Origin: Gnetum montanum | Taxonomy: Eukaryota > Streptophyta > Gnetopsida > Gnetales > Gnetaceae | Length of the DNA stretch: 64,000 nucleotides | Assembly: GCA_015680685.1 (NCBI GenBank) | Contig: MNCI01010388.1 | Span: forward strand, 11,000-74,999 | Direction of reading: 5' to 3' | In this document: positions 12,160 to 24,097 of the stretch, piece by piece | How the letters are laid out: each line of letters starts with the position of its first letter | Numbering within the stretch: position 1 is the stretch's first letter | Notes under the pieces: generated by a model | What the model saw: only the letters and a program-made list of their open reading frames with translations | Databases searched by the model: none | Told to the model about the DNA's origin: nothing | Program-made: the position numbers and the translations under genes

Positions 12160-13215
12160 GATCAATGGACACCCCTACAAATGTATGCACCTATGGCCTA
12201 GTTCGTTGGTGTGTCCCTAATGTTGATCAACTGCATGTTCTTCAAGATGTTTATGAAGGTCCTTATGGAGAAAACTATGTTAGGAGATGCACAACCATTA
12301 AAATCCTAATGATAAAGTACTATTGGCCAACAATCTTCAAGGATGCTCACCATTACATACGCTCTTGTGAACGCTACCAACGAGATGGTGGAATGATTGC
12401 TCGAATGGAGGGACCCCAACAATCCATTCAACCACTATAAACCTTTGACATCTGAGGCATTGATTTCATGGGTCCCATCATGCCCATGTCAAATGAAAAG
12501 GCATACATCATAGTTGCTGTTAACTATTGTACGAAATGGGCAGAAGTAGCAACCATCATTAACTATACATCTTCTATTGCTACTCGATTTGTACAGCAAA
12601 ATGTTGTAAACAAGTTTGGTATGTCACATGCATTAATTTCTAATAATGGAACTCACTTTACAAGTGCTACTTTTTAGAATCTCATGCAACACTTGGCAGT
12701 TGAACATAAACTCACAACACCCTACCACCCCCAAGCTAATGCTCAAGCTAAGGTTACCAATAGGAAAATCACAAGGATTCTAATAAGAATTGTTAGCAAA
12801 TATAAAAAAGACTAGAGCACAAAACTCAATGATGCCCTTTGGGCCTACTGCTCAACATGGAAACTTTCTATAGGCTATTCTCCTTATGAGCTTGTGTATG
12901 GAAAATTACCAACACTTCCTATTCAATCCGAGCTTCGTACACTTTCAACCGCCTATGACCTTAACCTTGACTTGAGTCTAGCACAAAATTAAGACTAATG
13001 AATCTTAACCTACTAGATGAAAATCAATTGGTGGCCCTATCATCTAATGAGTTGTAAAAGGCCTACAACAAAAAGTGCCATGACCTTAAAATCAAAAAAG
13101 CCAAATTTCAACCAAGAGATAAGGCTCTCTACTAGAACCACACACATGTACCTTAACAAACTAAGTTTTAAACCTGAGAGCCCAAATAAGAAAAAACTAG
13201 TCAACATCCAATAAA
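12160..13215 (+). pseudogene. Element D integrase remnant
   Basis: The zinc-binding region starts near 12225 (VLQDVYEGPYG, then YYWPTIFKDAHHYIRSCERYQ), in which the last metal ligand of the usual CxxC is Tyr. The core follows with GIDFMGP (12460), VNYCTKWAE, ALISNNGTHF and TPYHPQANAQ. The second catalytic Asp (DNG) reads Asn (NNG), near 12640. The C-terminal part reaches about 13000 with ALWAYCSTWKLSIGYSP and LVYGKLPTLP, and degenerate frame continues to about 13215. No chromodomain was seen. Integrase would insert element cDNA into the host chromosome; this copy is dead. Confidence 0.85.
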
Positions 13216-15235
13216 TCAAACCTTTCCACAAGCATAAGCCAACTAATACAACAAATACCTCATTTAATGAACAACCATGCTCCATATTTTAAATCTCCTC
13301 CTTTCAACTTAGTTGTGGGGGAGATGGCCACCCATACTAATGATATAAGCAACTCCTTAGTTTTTCATCTTTTTGTTCTACACATTTTTGTTTTACACAT
13401 TCTTTATTTTACATCTTCTTATTTTCATGTTACTAATCTTTTCTAATTTTTTTTACACCATCATTAGTACATTTTCTATTTCTTGAATATTTTACACTTT
13501 CTTTTATGTTATCTTTTATTTTATTTTGATGTGATTTTCTAACTTTCTATTAATAAGTGCTAGGTACAACAATAATGTGTTGCTTTATGGTGATATGTAC
13601 TATTCCGTTATTTGATTGTTGGTGTCTAGATTCTGGCTTTGAATTTCATTACAGATGATTAGGACATGGTTTCTTTTTCATGCAACAGGCAATGAGTCCA
13701 CAACATCCACCCATCCACAAACTCTATGGTTTTCCTTGTTCTAGAAACATGCAATCCCTTTTACATTAATAAAATGTTAGCAAATTTGTGACTTTGGTAG
13801 TATCTAGAATTGGAAAGGATTCAAAGGTTTGAACATGGTGTGACTTCAAGGGGATTCAGTATTCTTTGTACCTTTCTATTTTCCTGGGTGCATGTGTGTT
13901 TTCATGGATTTCCTACCATTCCATGTTTACCAATAAAAAGAAGGTCAATATGTCTTTGCATGGTGTAGCTCTCATCAAAAAAATAAAAAATATGATGGGA
14001 ATTCAAAGCACATCCCTTAGACAAAATAAATAGGCTACAAGCACTAGTTATGGGACTAGAAAGACATGTTACCCATGCCTAAAGGTCCCCTCTAAATAAG
14101 GCCCTTCCTCACTTCCTACTTCTCTTTTCTTCTCTAACAAGGAATGGTGTTGTTCTATGGGAGTACTATCGTGTCTTAGGGGGATGGACTAGTCTTAGAA
14201 TGGTGATGCAAAGTCACTAAATGAGGTTGGTCTTGGTCTAGACTAATTATGGATCTTATCAAGTCATTTAACCATAAAATTCACAAGGGACTTCATGTAA
14301 CCTTAATCAAGAACTCCATTCCACTCTCTCTTATCTATATATTCTTTCCATGTCTCACCTCACTATTGGTTTCATGTTCTTGTTTGATGTGTTGAAATTA
14401 TTAGGTAGTTTCTTCCAGGTTTTTGTACTTAACCTTCCATAAGCATGAATCATCCACAAAGCCCATAGACTCTTTGGTTTGAAGTTATGCAATGGCATAA
14501 AATGTCTGTGCCTACTTTGGGGAGGACTCACTTGCATATCTTTTAGTGGGATTAGTTAAGTTCTTTACCCTTAGATACTCTTACAATCAAATCCTTTTAT
14601 TTACCTCATTAATGACATCTAGTTGTGCACATCTTCACAACATTTTTTAGTGAACTTTCCTTTTTATTGTTGTGAATTCTTACACCCTCTTCAAATATTT
14701 CCTTATGTAGAACTTTTTTAAATTTAATAGACCACTTATCAATTTTATCCTATTTTTCAACCTTCCCACTAATTCTCCTAAACGAATCAATCTATTATAA
14801 TCACAACCTAGATGAGTGTAACCATTAATGAGACAAGGCACTTAATAGCTATGTGTTACACATTGCATACTAATTCATGATTCTGTTGTGATTGCAGTGG
14901 GAAGCATGAACTGGAAATCGAACTATCTTCACCAAGGATGATGTAGCAATATCACATGATGAGGACTATTCATGATCATGGGATCTTCTATCCCACTCTT
15001 TAGCTGCTAAGAGGTATTCGATGTCAGTTTTATCTAGAGTGTTCACTTCTCTTATCATGAACATCCAATTTTGTAAAGATTGTAACTCCATACACTTGGA
15101 CACTCAAAGTCTATTTGTTTCATCTAAGTCAATTTGTATGTCAGTCAATAATCCCATACCTACCCAATATTTTTTAAGGAACTTGTTCCTCCTCTTCTTC
15201 ACTCAAGGATGAGTTTTTATTCAGTCATGGAGGTA
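13216..15235. other. Element D 3' internal region, no gene seen
   Basis: About 2 kb lies between integrase and the 3' LTR. It is AT-rich with T-rich runs at 13360-13560 and only short random frames. There is no envelope-like frame that I can support. The segment just before the LTR (TCATGGAGGTA) is a weak polypurine tract candidate. Confidence 0.55.
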
Positions 15236-16063
15236 TGATGAATCACATTTTTCACAGCTGATATTAGAACCTTGACATTAGGTATCCAATGTCAGAGCCT
15301 AAGACATAATGTCAAATATCTAATATCGTAGGGTATACACTGACCTATAAATATAGCACTTGGGCTCATGATTTTGATATTATTTTTTTTCATAGTTAGC
15401 GAAGCTCTTATAGTTTATTTTCTCTAGAGTTAGAATATTTTCTAAGTGTCCATAGTAGGAGTCTATGTGTGTACAAATCTTTTTTCAAACACTAGTATAC
15501 CTAAGCACAACAGTGTGATGGGAATAAAAATGAACCCTTTTTATAATGCTTCTAGCATTGAGAATAGATTAATGTTTCCTTTAATGCACTTTACTTAAAT
15601 TCATTTAAATTAAGCAATTAATTTTTTAGTTGTTAATGAACACAAGCATGACCACTTCAAGCATACATATAGTGTTTGGTAACCCAACAATTTTTAACAT
15701 TTGGTAGCCCAACAGTGCTATATGTGTTTAAGATGTGTCTAGGAAAGTGGGACATGTACTCGTGTTAGGCTAGCTAGGTAATGAATGAATTAGATCTTAA
15801 ATTACTCTACCATTCATTTTTGTTGTAAATTAAACTTATAGAACATAAAATAATAAAAAATCATGTACCTCAATTACACTTAAACCATATCCTTGAGCTT
15901 CACAAGTGTAGTTGGGAAGACAACGAATGTTCTCAATACCCATTTCACTTCTTAGAAGAACTAGTGAACTAGAGAACTATAGGTCCATAAAATTCAACTA
16001 GATCACATGTGAATGCCTTAGTGATTCATATGGTTGGGCATAGGGGTACCTCAACACTCATCA
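15236..16063 (+). repeat. Element D 3' LTR (828 bp)
   Basis: Direct repeat of 6154-7000, beginning TGATGAATCAC and ending ACTCATCA, followed by the CCCAT target duplication at 16064-16068. It keeps the TATA box at 15346-15353. Confidence 0.93.
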
Positions 16064-16068
16064 CCCAT
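16064..16068. repeat. Target site duplication of element D, right copy (CCCAT)
   Basis: Second copy of the five-base duplication. It directly abuts the resumed integrase frame of element A. Confidence 0.93.
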
Positions 16069-16583
16069 CATCAACTTGCTCAAGAAGATGCTCAATAACA
16101 ACAAGCATAAATGGCATGAGTGGCTTATCCATGCACTTTGGGGCTATCATACAACTTATCATATGAAAATTTTTGTAATAACATATAGCTTGGTTTATGG
16201 TTATAAAGCTATTTTACCTCTTAATTTGCATTACTTTAGATTCTCCTAACAAACTTCATCAATGATGAACAAAGTAAGGAGTTATAGACAATGGACTTAG
16301 ACTTAGTGGAGGAGCAACTTATGCAAGTGCTTGCCTACATCGAGCACTATCAAGAAAGGTAGAAATAGTAACACCACCATAACTTAACCAAGTGTAAGAT
16401 CAAGGAGGATGACTTGGTTCTCAAATCCATCTACAAGAATATGGATAAATTCTCAACCAACTAGGAATGGCCTTCCTTGTCACCAAAGACTACAATAATG
16501 GAGCATTCAAAATTGTAGACATGGATGGGAATGAGTTGGTCAATTCAATCAACCATTACTATTTAAAATCTTATTACATGTAA
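16069..16583 (+). pseudogene. Element A integrase, 3' part
   Basis: The frame continues A's integrase after element D with INLLKKMLNNNKHKWHEWL, then a region matching ALPLEW-type sequence in copies B and C, and C-terminal sequence related to the VLPLEW...NHYYLKSYY ending of the family. It ends at a TAA at 16581-16583, in the same place as the TGA of C (32435) and the TAA of B (36643). Frameshifts are present after about 16250. Confidence 0.85.
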
Positions 16584-16650
16584 CCTACACATGGCCTGTA
16601 GTAGCCATGACATCAATTACCATCAACAAGTGAGCCTACTTTACCTTAGC

Positions 16651-16975
16651 CTATCAAGGCATTAAACTAGCAATATGGCCTACCGAGGCCTTAAACCAAC
16701 AATGTAGCCTACCGAGGCCTTAAACCAATGACACAATCTACTACAACCTTAAACTAGCACCACAACTTGTCGAGGCCTTAAATTGGAAATGAAACCTATT
16801 GAGGCCTTAAACTAGTAACATGGCCTACCAAGTTTTGAAACTAGTAAAGCCATGACTTACCAAGGCCTTAAACTAGCACGACAATTCCCTATGAACTTAA
16901 ACTAGCACCATGGCCTGCCAAGGCCTTAAACTAGTATCATGGCCTACCACGACCTTAAATTGGCAACATTGATTA
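16651..16975 (+). repeat. Short hairpin minisatellite downstream of element A pol, about 11 units of 30 bp
   Basis: Units follow the pattern GGCCTACCGAGGCCTTAAAC plus TAGCAACAT. The first 14 bases form a five-base-pair stem with a four-base loop (GGCCT/AGGCC). Related units occur upstream of A pol (2625-2980), and at 28440-28865 and 32480-32790 in element C. Confidence 0.85.
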
Positions 16976-17885
16976 CCTCAGTAGCTTGTTTTTATCATTA
17001 TATATGGACTAAATGCATTGTAATATTATAACATGGTCTTCTTGCTTGGTTTTCTTGTCCTCTTGGAGTTATATTCGTAGGATAAAGCCTAGAGTCATCA
17101 CAAAGGTGCAACACATTACTGCAGCAAGTCACCACATGACCTGAATGTGCAAGATTTGGTGAGTTCATCCTACTATGTTAAGAATTCTTGTATCATTGCC
17201 CTCCATCTAGCATCATTCCTTGAGCCCAACCCCATAACCTCATTATGATTTCCATACCTTAGAAGAAAATGTTAACCTTATGTTTTCCACCCATGCACTA
17301 TGGTCATATGACATCTCTTCATCATGCTCCACCCTCATGTCCACTTGAATGTAACATAATTCATTTAGTGGAAAAATAATTAAGTCCATCAAGCATAACA
17401 CATCTTGTTCAATGGAAAAACCACCAAGTCTATTAAGTGTAAAGCAACTCAATCAATTGGATAACCATATCAAATTGGCCTTGGCAATGAAACCTAATAA
17501 AGGTTTCATCTCACAAAAAAATAGGGGAAGAAAATTTCCAAGAGGCCAAATAGCCAATGAAGGCTCAAAGACCAATGCCCAAATAAATATTTTAGCAAAG
17601 TGATTGGATCATCAAACACATTTGTTGAGCAACCAATACTTTAAAACATGATAATGTCACACTATAGCCATGAAGACAACACTTGAAATGCATTATTAGC
17701 CTCCATGACCATCTTCCTAATGACCATTACCACCATCTCATCATAGCCCTATCCCATCATCACAAGCACTTTTCAACATGGTTTGACATGACTGGATCAA
17801 GCATGAAGAGGGAACATCAGTGGTGGACCTACAATGATGTATGTTAGTCTTTGTCAATGCCTCTTGGATCAATCCTCCAAACACC
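16976..17885. other. Element A 3' untranslated region, no gene seen
   Basis: There are no supported frames. The sequence is related to 36880-37690 in element B, for example the stretch around CTTGGAGTTATATTCG at 17066. This supports A and B as one family. Confidence 0.5.
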
Positions 17886-17901
17886 AACAAAGAGGGGCCA
17901 A
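17886..17901 (+). other. Polypurine tract of element A
   Basis: AACAAAGAGGGGCCAA directly precedes the LTR start TGAAACACC. Element B has AATAAATAAGGGCCAA and element C has AAAAAAGAGGGGTCAT in the same position. A polypurine tract primes plus-strand DNA synthesis. Confidence 0.75.
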
Positions 17902-18713
17902 TGAAACACCACCAAATTTGCATGTTATAACCTTTATAACCCCATCCCATGAATCCTAAGGTTGAACTTCATTGTAAATGTGAAAATTGTAACTCATAAG
18001 ATGCAATCTCACATATTTCATAGTTTTGAAACTAAAAAATGCCTCATAAATGATCAAATCATCATTCTCCAAGTGAAAAGAGTTGCCTAGTGTCTATATT
18101 TGGGCTTGGGAGGGTTAAAATGACTTTTGGGATGCCAATAATGGAAATTTGATGGGTTTTATGGGATGTATACACTTTTCTATGCTAGAAAACTCCTGCA
18201 AGGGGGTAACTCAGCCTAAAGGGGTGTGGGTCATCTACTCCCAGTGTAAAGGCATCAAAGCCAACATGGAGGAGTGCAAGGGGGTGGATCTCACCCACCC
18301 CCAACATAGAAGAGTGGTAGCTCAACTTGGAAATTTTTGACCTTCATCCCAATGTGGATCTCTCAACCCCCTCAATGTTGAAACCTCCTCCCTAGCATGG
18401 AAGCAACATGGCCAAGATTTTTACATCAACTCCAACAAGGATCCTACAAAGCCAATGTGAAAGGTTGAAGACCCAATGTTGAAGGAGTGAAGCCAGTGTG
18501 AAAGGTGCATCCTTGTTACTATTTTTGGTAAATGGAATGGCCATGGGGATATAACACTTTCCATATGTGGTAATCCCCTCCCCCCACCCCCAGGGATTTT
18601 GGGTACCTCCCCCTCTAAACATGGCAAAAATTTGCAGCAATTTACAACCAATTTGTAGCCCAATTTTTTATCCATCTGCAACAAATATATAGCCCAAATC
18701 ATGGCCAAAGACC

Positions 18714-18721
18714 TATAAAAA
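18714..18721 (+). promoter_or_regulatory. TATA box of element A LTR
   Basis: CCTATAAAAACTAGATC lies in the middle of the LTR. Element B has CCTATATAAGCC at the equivalent place (38357-38363), so the feature is shared by position and likely functional when the family was active. Confidence 0.55.
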
Positions 18722-19243
18722 CTAGATCTTCACACCATTTCAAGGTTTCATACTCTTGCAATTACACATACCTTGGTACTTTAATAATTTTTTATACTTT
18801 ACATCCAAGAGATCTTGTTTTCTAGTAGAAGTAGACTTCTTGTGGGCTTCCAACATAGAAACATTGTAGCCCTATTACCCCCTTGGGATTTGTGAGCCTA
18901 GAGTATCAATGTTACCCCCCTAGGAACCCCAAATCTTAGCGTGAAGAATTTTGACAACCTCTATCCTTCACATTTCATAACCCCAGTACAGATCCACATT
19001 AAATATTTTTGATAGTAGTAGAGGAGGTTCAACAAGATCAAGAGTAGCTAAGCATCTAGATCATGAAGTGGATACCATCAGCTTCAACAGACTTGGAACC
19101 CCTGCCCAAGTGAACCACCCTTTGCTCTCCTACGAGCACTTTTGTATACATCTCTAAACATATTCTTCATTCAATTAATAAATTTTATAGGTTCATTTTG
19201 TGTGCAATTTGTAATCATTTTGGGTTTTCATATTTGTATTTTT

Positions 19244-19244
19244 N
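19244..19244. other. Ambiguous base (N)
   Basis: A single unresolved base lies inside the A LTR. It may mark a polished or scaffold-joined position, so the local sequence deserves caution. Confidence 0.9.
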
Positions 19245-19326
19245 ACTTTTTCTCAAAGGCCCTAGGGATTCAAGGTTGAGACTATTACAATTGAGATTTT
19301 TAGTTTTCAAATGATCAAATGTTTCA

Positions 19327-19363
19327 GTTAGCAATTTTCCTTTGTCAAAATGCTTCACGCTAA
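19327..19363. other. Filler DNA at the junction of element A and element B
   Basis: This short insert separates the end of A's LTR from the RT frame of B. It contains most of a 27-base inverted copy (19342-19368) of LTR sequence at 18931-18957, with one mismatch. It also repeats ATTTTCCTTTG at 19334 and 19365. The pattern suggests a break repaired with a templated insertion. Confidence 0.6.
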
Positions 19364-21896
19364 GATTTTCCTTTGCCTAGTATTAATCAACATATCGAAC
19401 TACAGCTGGGCATGAGTTGTTATCCTTCATGGATGAATTTTCAAGATATAACCAAGTTAGAATTAACCTAGAGCATCAACTATGTATGACCTTCATATCC
19501 CCTTTGGGAACCTTTTGTTACACCATGATGCCCTTTAGTCTATAGAACGTAGGAACCACTTATCAACAAGCAATCATGTACATCTTTAGTAACCATATGT
19601 TAGGATTGCTTAATGACTATGTGGATGATATAGTAGTTAAATCCAAAATGTCCAACAAGCATGCACATGACCTTAACCTTGTGTTAAAATGATGTCTCAA
19701 GCATGAGCTTAGGCTTAATCCCAAGAAGTGTGTCTTTAGTGTCAAAACCTATAATATGCTTGGCTTTGTAGTATCTAAAGTAAGAATATGTGTTGATCCT
19801 AATAAGGTTAAGGCTATATCCAACTTGGTAGCACCAACTAACCTTAAGGAGCTTCAAGGACTACAAGGTAGATTACAATTTATCCATAGGTTCATCACCA
19901 AGGTTATGAATAAGTTACAATCTATGTAATACTTGCTTAAGAAAGAAGTTCACTATGAGTGGACATATCAATGCCAAGAAGCCTTTGAAAACCTTAAGCA
20001 AGAGTTGGCATAGCTACCCACAATCTATCCCCCACAAAAGAATAAACCTTTTTACATCTACCTTACTATTTGAATATGTCCATTGCCTTTGTACTCTATC
20101 AAAAATGAGATGATGAAGTCACATTACTGGTATACTACCTAAGCCATGCATTAATTGCCTATGAGACCAAGTACACTGAAGTGGAGAAGTATTTCCTAGC
20201 CCTAGTCTTCTCATTGAAGAAATGGAAACACTACCTCTTTAGGAGCCAAGTCAATGTCATTTGCAAGGACACCATGCTTAGAGCCATAATGACCAATATC
20301 TATGAAAGTAGTTGTATAGCTCATTGGAAAGCCATAACACCAGAGTTTGACCTACATTACATCTCTCAAGCCTTAACAAAAGGTCAAGCTATATTCATAC
20401 AACTTACTATTTTCCCAATAGAAGACCATGCAGCCATTGACCCTAAGTTTCCTAAGAAGTATGCCAACATCTTTGGTGAAGTACCTAACGGCTATGAGGT
20501 AATTATGTACTTTGATGAAGCCTCAACTACCCATGGGCCTAGTCCTACTACCATCATATCATTCCCATCTAGTGAAATCCAACCCTTCACTTATCATTTT
20601 TAATTCCCATGTACCAAGAATGTGGTGGAGTATGAAGGATTGATTAGAGAAATGATGGTAGCTCATGACCTAGGAATTAAATGTCTAATGATTAAAGGTG
20701 ATTCAAAACTTATGGTTAACCAAGTAACAAAGGTCTACACATGTAAAGCCAAACATTTTCAACCTTACTATGACCTAGGAAAGAAACTAATGCACCAATT
20801 TATAGATGTTGGTATCCAACATATACCCCAAATTGAAAACACATTAGCCGATGCCATTGCAACTCTAGCCCTCAACATGATGCTAGATGTGTTTAGAAAA
20901 TTTCCTTCATTAACCATGAACTATGCCATTTCCATCACATAAAACACTAAGGAAAATGTCATAGCTTATGTAAATACCAACCCTTATAAGGAATGGTATG
21001 ATGATATCAAGTTTTACCTTATGCATGGTGAATCTCCATAGGGCCTACTACTTCTCAAAAGGATGTTGTATGTAAAATATTGAAACAATATGTCATCATA
21101 GGCAAAAACACATTATGTCAATGGTCTTATGATGGCATATTATTAGTGTGCTTGGGTAAAATCAAAGCCCACATTATTCTTGAGCAAGTCCATGAAGGCA
21201 CATATGAGGGACATATAGGCCCTAGAGCCATGGCCACCAAGATTAGATGACTAGGCTATTACTAGTTCTATATGGAAAGTAACTTCTTGCAAAAGGTTAA
21301 AACTTGTGACACCTATCAACAGCATAGCAACTTTATACACATGTCACCAACTAAGCTACATACTACTTAGATAACTTAGTCATTTCAACAATGGGGATTG
21401 GAGATCAATGGACCTATAATGCCTTAGTCTTCTACAGGGCATATCTTTATCATCACTGTAACTGGATACTTCACAAAGTGAGTTGAAACTATTCCCCTAA
21501 GGAAGAAAATGTCTCAAAAAGTCTGTAGATTCATACTTGTTAACATAGTATCCTCTTACAGCATACCTATGACCATAGCCATAGATAATGGACCATAATT
21601 TAGAAGCCAAAAAACACAAACCTTTTGTCTAGACCTAGTCATCAATCATTTCTTTTTGTTACCATACTACCCTCAAGTCAATGTACAAGCTAAAGCTAGC
21701 AACAAAGCCATCATAAACTTCTTGAAAAATATGTTGAACAATAACAAACTCAAGTGGCATGAGAGTCTTGTCCATGCACTTTGGGCCTACTAAACTGTCT
21801 TTCAAACTACAACTAGCACAACCCCATATCTCCTGGTTTATGGTTCTAAAGCTATTTTACCTCTTAAATTGTAAGTTCCACCATTGAGGGTGGCTC
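19364..21896 (+). pseudogene. Element B: Tat-type Ty3/gypsy pol, 5'-broken part
   Basis: The frame enters abruptly in RT at FPLPSINQ. It runs through RT with an intact YVDD (19618-19629), gypsy RNase H (about 20020-20400, ending HYISQALTKGQA), the second RNase H (about 20500-20900 with YFDEAS and EYEGLIREMM) and integrase (zinc part 21180-21340, core from 21390). The integrase stops at LPLKL...RVAL where element C is inserted. It resumes at 36311. Stops again sit mostly at Gln, Trp and Arg positions. The upstream half of RT and anything before it are missing, either because A inserted here and the rest lies beyond the window, or because of deletion. Confidence 0.88.
21892..21896. repeat. Target site duplication of element C, left copy (GGCTC)
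   Basis: GGCTC precedes the C 5' LTR and follows the 3' LTR (36306-36310). Joining the flanks restores the integrase reading RVALSNFINDE of element B. Confidence 0.9.
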
Positions 21897-22240
21897 TAAA
21901 ACATCATAACTTTTGGGACTCTCATGATTTAGTAGTCCCAGAGTTTGGGCAAGGGTCCTCGCAAGCATGGTGTCATGTTGGACTGTGCAGACCATACCCT
22001 TTGCGACACAGTCAACCTGGCACCCAGCCATAAGGCTAGTTTGCATGAAAGAGGTACTAGAGGTAGGTTGTATAGTTCGGAAAATTTTCTATTGCCCAAG
22101 CTAACAGACTTGTTACACCTTCTAGTCTGCCCAGCTTAACACTTGACCCAGCTGATGGTCTACCTAGGGACCATGCTAGGAGTTTCCGAAAGTGTTCAAG
22201 ATGAGCGAAATAGTTCAGTAAGTTTTCTAACTACGAGACC

Positions 22241-23022
22241 TGCTACGTTACATAGCGTAGCAAGCCTTGGGAAGTCTAATCGGGCATTCAAGATGCAAAC
22301 TAACAACAATTCAATCCTCTAGGATATCTGCCCCACTTCATCCTTGATGCATGAGTAACATGACGCGGTAAAATGTGGCAAGTTTTGTTAGAAATCATTG
22401 CAATTTGAGTGTTACATTATGCTATGCTACGTAGTATAGCACAGCGTAGCAGGGATGTACTTTGATAATACTCCTACTTAGATGGCTTTGATGGAGTAAG
22501 CATATTTTCCCATTCTCCAAACATCAAACAAGTTTGCTCTGCTGCCAGTACATGATCATCATTTCATGACAAAATATTCGCAAAGTAAGTCAGAATCTAA
22601 GTAACACAGGGTGCTACACTATGCTATGCTATGTAGCGTAGCACAGTGTAGCAGGGAAAGAACACACAAAGGTCCTCTACCAAGTGGTTCTAGTAAGAGA
22701 ATTCCACTTGGCCACACTCTAGCCTCCAAGCCTGCCTATCTCACTTTACCCTTGGGCCCTAAGCAAAGTTTCCTGATAAAGCATTGCAAATCATATAGGA
22801 ATTCATGTCACACTGGCTGCTATACTGTGCTACATTGCATAGTGTAGCAAGGATACAAAACACCAAAGTGTCCCAAGGATGAACTCAGTAGGTCTCAGGA
22901 CTTTTCAGCATGAAAGATAGGGTTGCAGTTGCTTGCCTAGCCAAGCCTCAAGCCAATATTTTCAACTTTCATGCAAGATTTCTTTCAAGACTGGCAACTA
23001 CACTACACAGTGTAGCATGCGA
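22241..23022. repeat. Palindromic TGCTACGTAGCA-type blocks spaced 180-200 bp inside the C LTR
   Basis: Blocks are centred near 22251, 22437, 22634, 22833 and 23011. A typical one contains GCTATGCTACGTAGTATAGC. The 3' LTR has matching blocks near 34490, 34670, 34866, 35066 and 35244. The individual bases of the palindromes differ between the two LTRs, but the self-complementary character and spacing remain. Confidence 0.75.
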
Positions 23023-23466
23023 GTGTTTAAACTACGCCAATACACTAGGTAGTGTAAACAATGTAACACTCTCATGGAAGCCCCAAGACATCTTCAGTTA
23101 GCTCCAGGACTTGTTAGCAATGGTTACTCTTGCCCTGGCACCTCTTCAATGGACAAAATTAGCAAGTTTTCTCTATTTTGCATCCCCCCTGACTATCCCA
23201 AAGTTGTCCCTATGCTTGACCCTACTCGTGAGAGTAGGAAAGACGTAGTCCTGGAGCACAGGCTCCATTTTACATTCATTGTTGGCATTCCTTGCAAAAA
23301 ATATGATAGTTCACTGGATTTTGGCACATGTAATTTGAACGGTATGGTCACAGCATAGCAGGTTTCACATCCAACATTACACAGTAGCATGGCATAGTCA
23401 CGTTTGCACTCTGTGGGACCCAGGACACGTGGCATCCAAACCACATTTCTCTCCCACATCTGGCCC

Positions 23467-23474
23467 TATAATTA
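23467..23474 (+). promoter_or_regulatory. Possible TATA box of the C 5' LTR
   Basis: CCTATAATTACC lies about 600 bp before the LTR end. The 3' LTR reads CTCTAATAATACC here, so the box is not well preserved. This is a weak call. Confidence 0.3.
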
Positions 23475-24079
23475 CCCCAGCAAATAATGTTCAAGGGTTT
23501 GTCTTCTAGAATTTTTATCATGGTTGGCATTTGGCATTATTAGCTTTTGGAATCATCTTTCCTATGGTTGGCTTTTTGAGCATTTTTGGCATTTTGGCAT
23601 TTTGGCTTTCTGGCAATTAGCTTTGGCAAGGAGACTGGCAAGTAGAAGGTTCCTGTTAGTGAGCTGTTGACAGCAATTCAAGGAGCTATGACCATACCAC
23701 TTCATTGTAAGTTGTGCCTATCCATAGTTTGCATTAGTTGTACACCATCAACCAAACAAAGATCAAATCCCCTGATCTTGGGGCAGTGCACCTTCTTACT
23801 CAAACCTATTTCATTTTGTTTTTCTATCATCATATTTTGCATTATTTTCCATCAGTTTACACTTGTAGCACATCGCTTAATTCGTACAAAACATCTTTAA
23901 AACAAACATTTACAAAAGGTTTTTGTACATCGATTAAGTCCTTATTTGATCAACCAAACTGTTCAGGGCACCCCACTTCCATTTACCCTAGCACGGCCCT
24001 TGCACAAATCTAGGATTAGGCTATAAGCCTGGTGACCTCTCATTGTTCCAACCACCAACGTTTTTGATCGCTATAGTTT

Positions 24080-24097
24080 TGGCGCTAGAAGGAGGGC
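24080..24097 (+). other. Primer binding site of element C, tRNA not identified
   Basis: TGGCGCTAGAAGGAGGGC starts four bases after the LTR. TGG is the usual beginning of such sites because tRNAs end in CCA. I could not match the remaining bases to a tRNA from memory. Confidence 0.5.

Larger units (their letters stand above)
17902..19326 (+). repeat. Element A 3' LTR (about 1.4 kb)
   Basis: It starts TGAAACACCACC after a polypurine tract and ends ATGTTTCA. It aligns along its length with the LTR of element B (37698-39043), for example the shared GTCTATATTTGGGCTTGG. The first half contains decayed copies of the ATGGAGGAGTGCAAGGGGG and AACATGG type words that resemble the 188 bp array at 1-2540. 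A TATA box candidate (TATAAAAA) is at 18714-18721. The right end was set by matching the two LTRs and may be off by a few bases. Confidence 0.8.
21897..24075 (+). repeat. Element C 5' LTR (about 2.18 kb)
   Basis: Direct repeat of 34135-36305. It begins TAAAACATCATAA and ends TCGCTATA, while the other copy ends TCGCTACA. The usual TG...CA termini are therefore eroded by transitions at this end. It contains five palindromic TGCTAC/GTAGCA blocks spaced 180-200 bp, and a weak TATA candidate at 23467. The two LTRs differ clearly along their length, so the insertion is not recent. At over 2 kb, these LTRs are longer than those of A and B. Confidence 0.92.

Noticed and set aside
13216-15235. Envelope-like gene in element D's 3' region
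   Set aside because: Some Athila elements have one, but no long frame, signal peptide or membrane segment is visible here.
16651-16975. Regular hairpin repeats resembling a CRISPR array
   Set aside because: There are no unique spacers of uniform length. The units are diverged tandem repeats within a plant retrotransposon.
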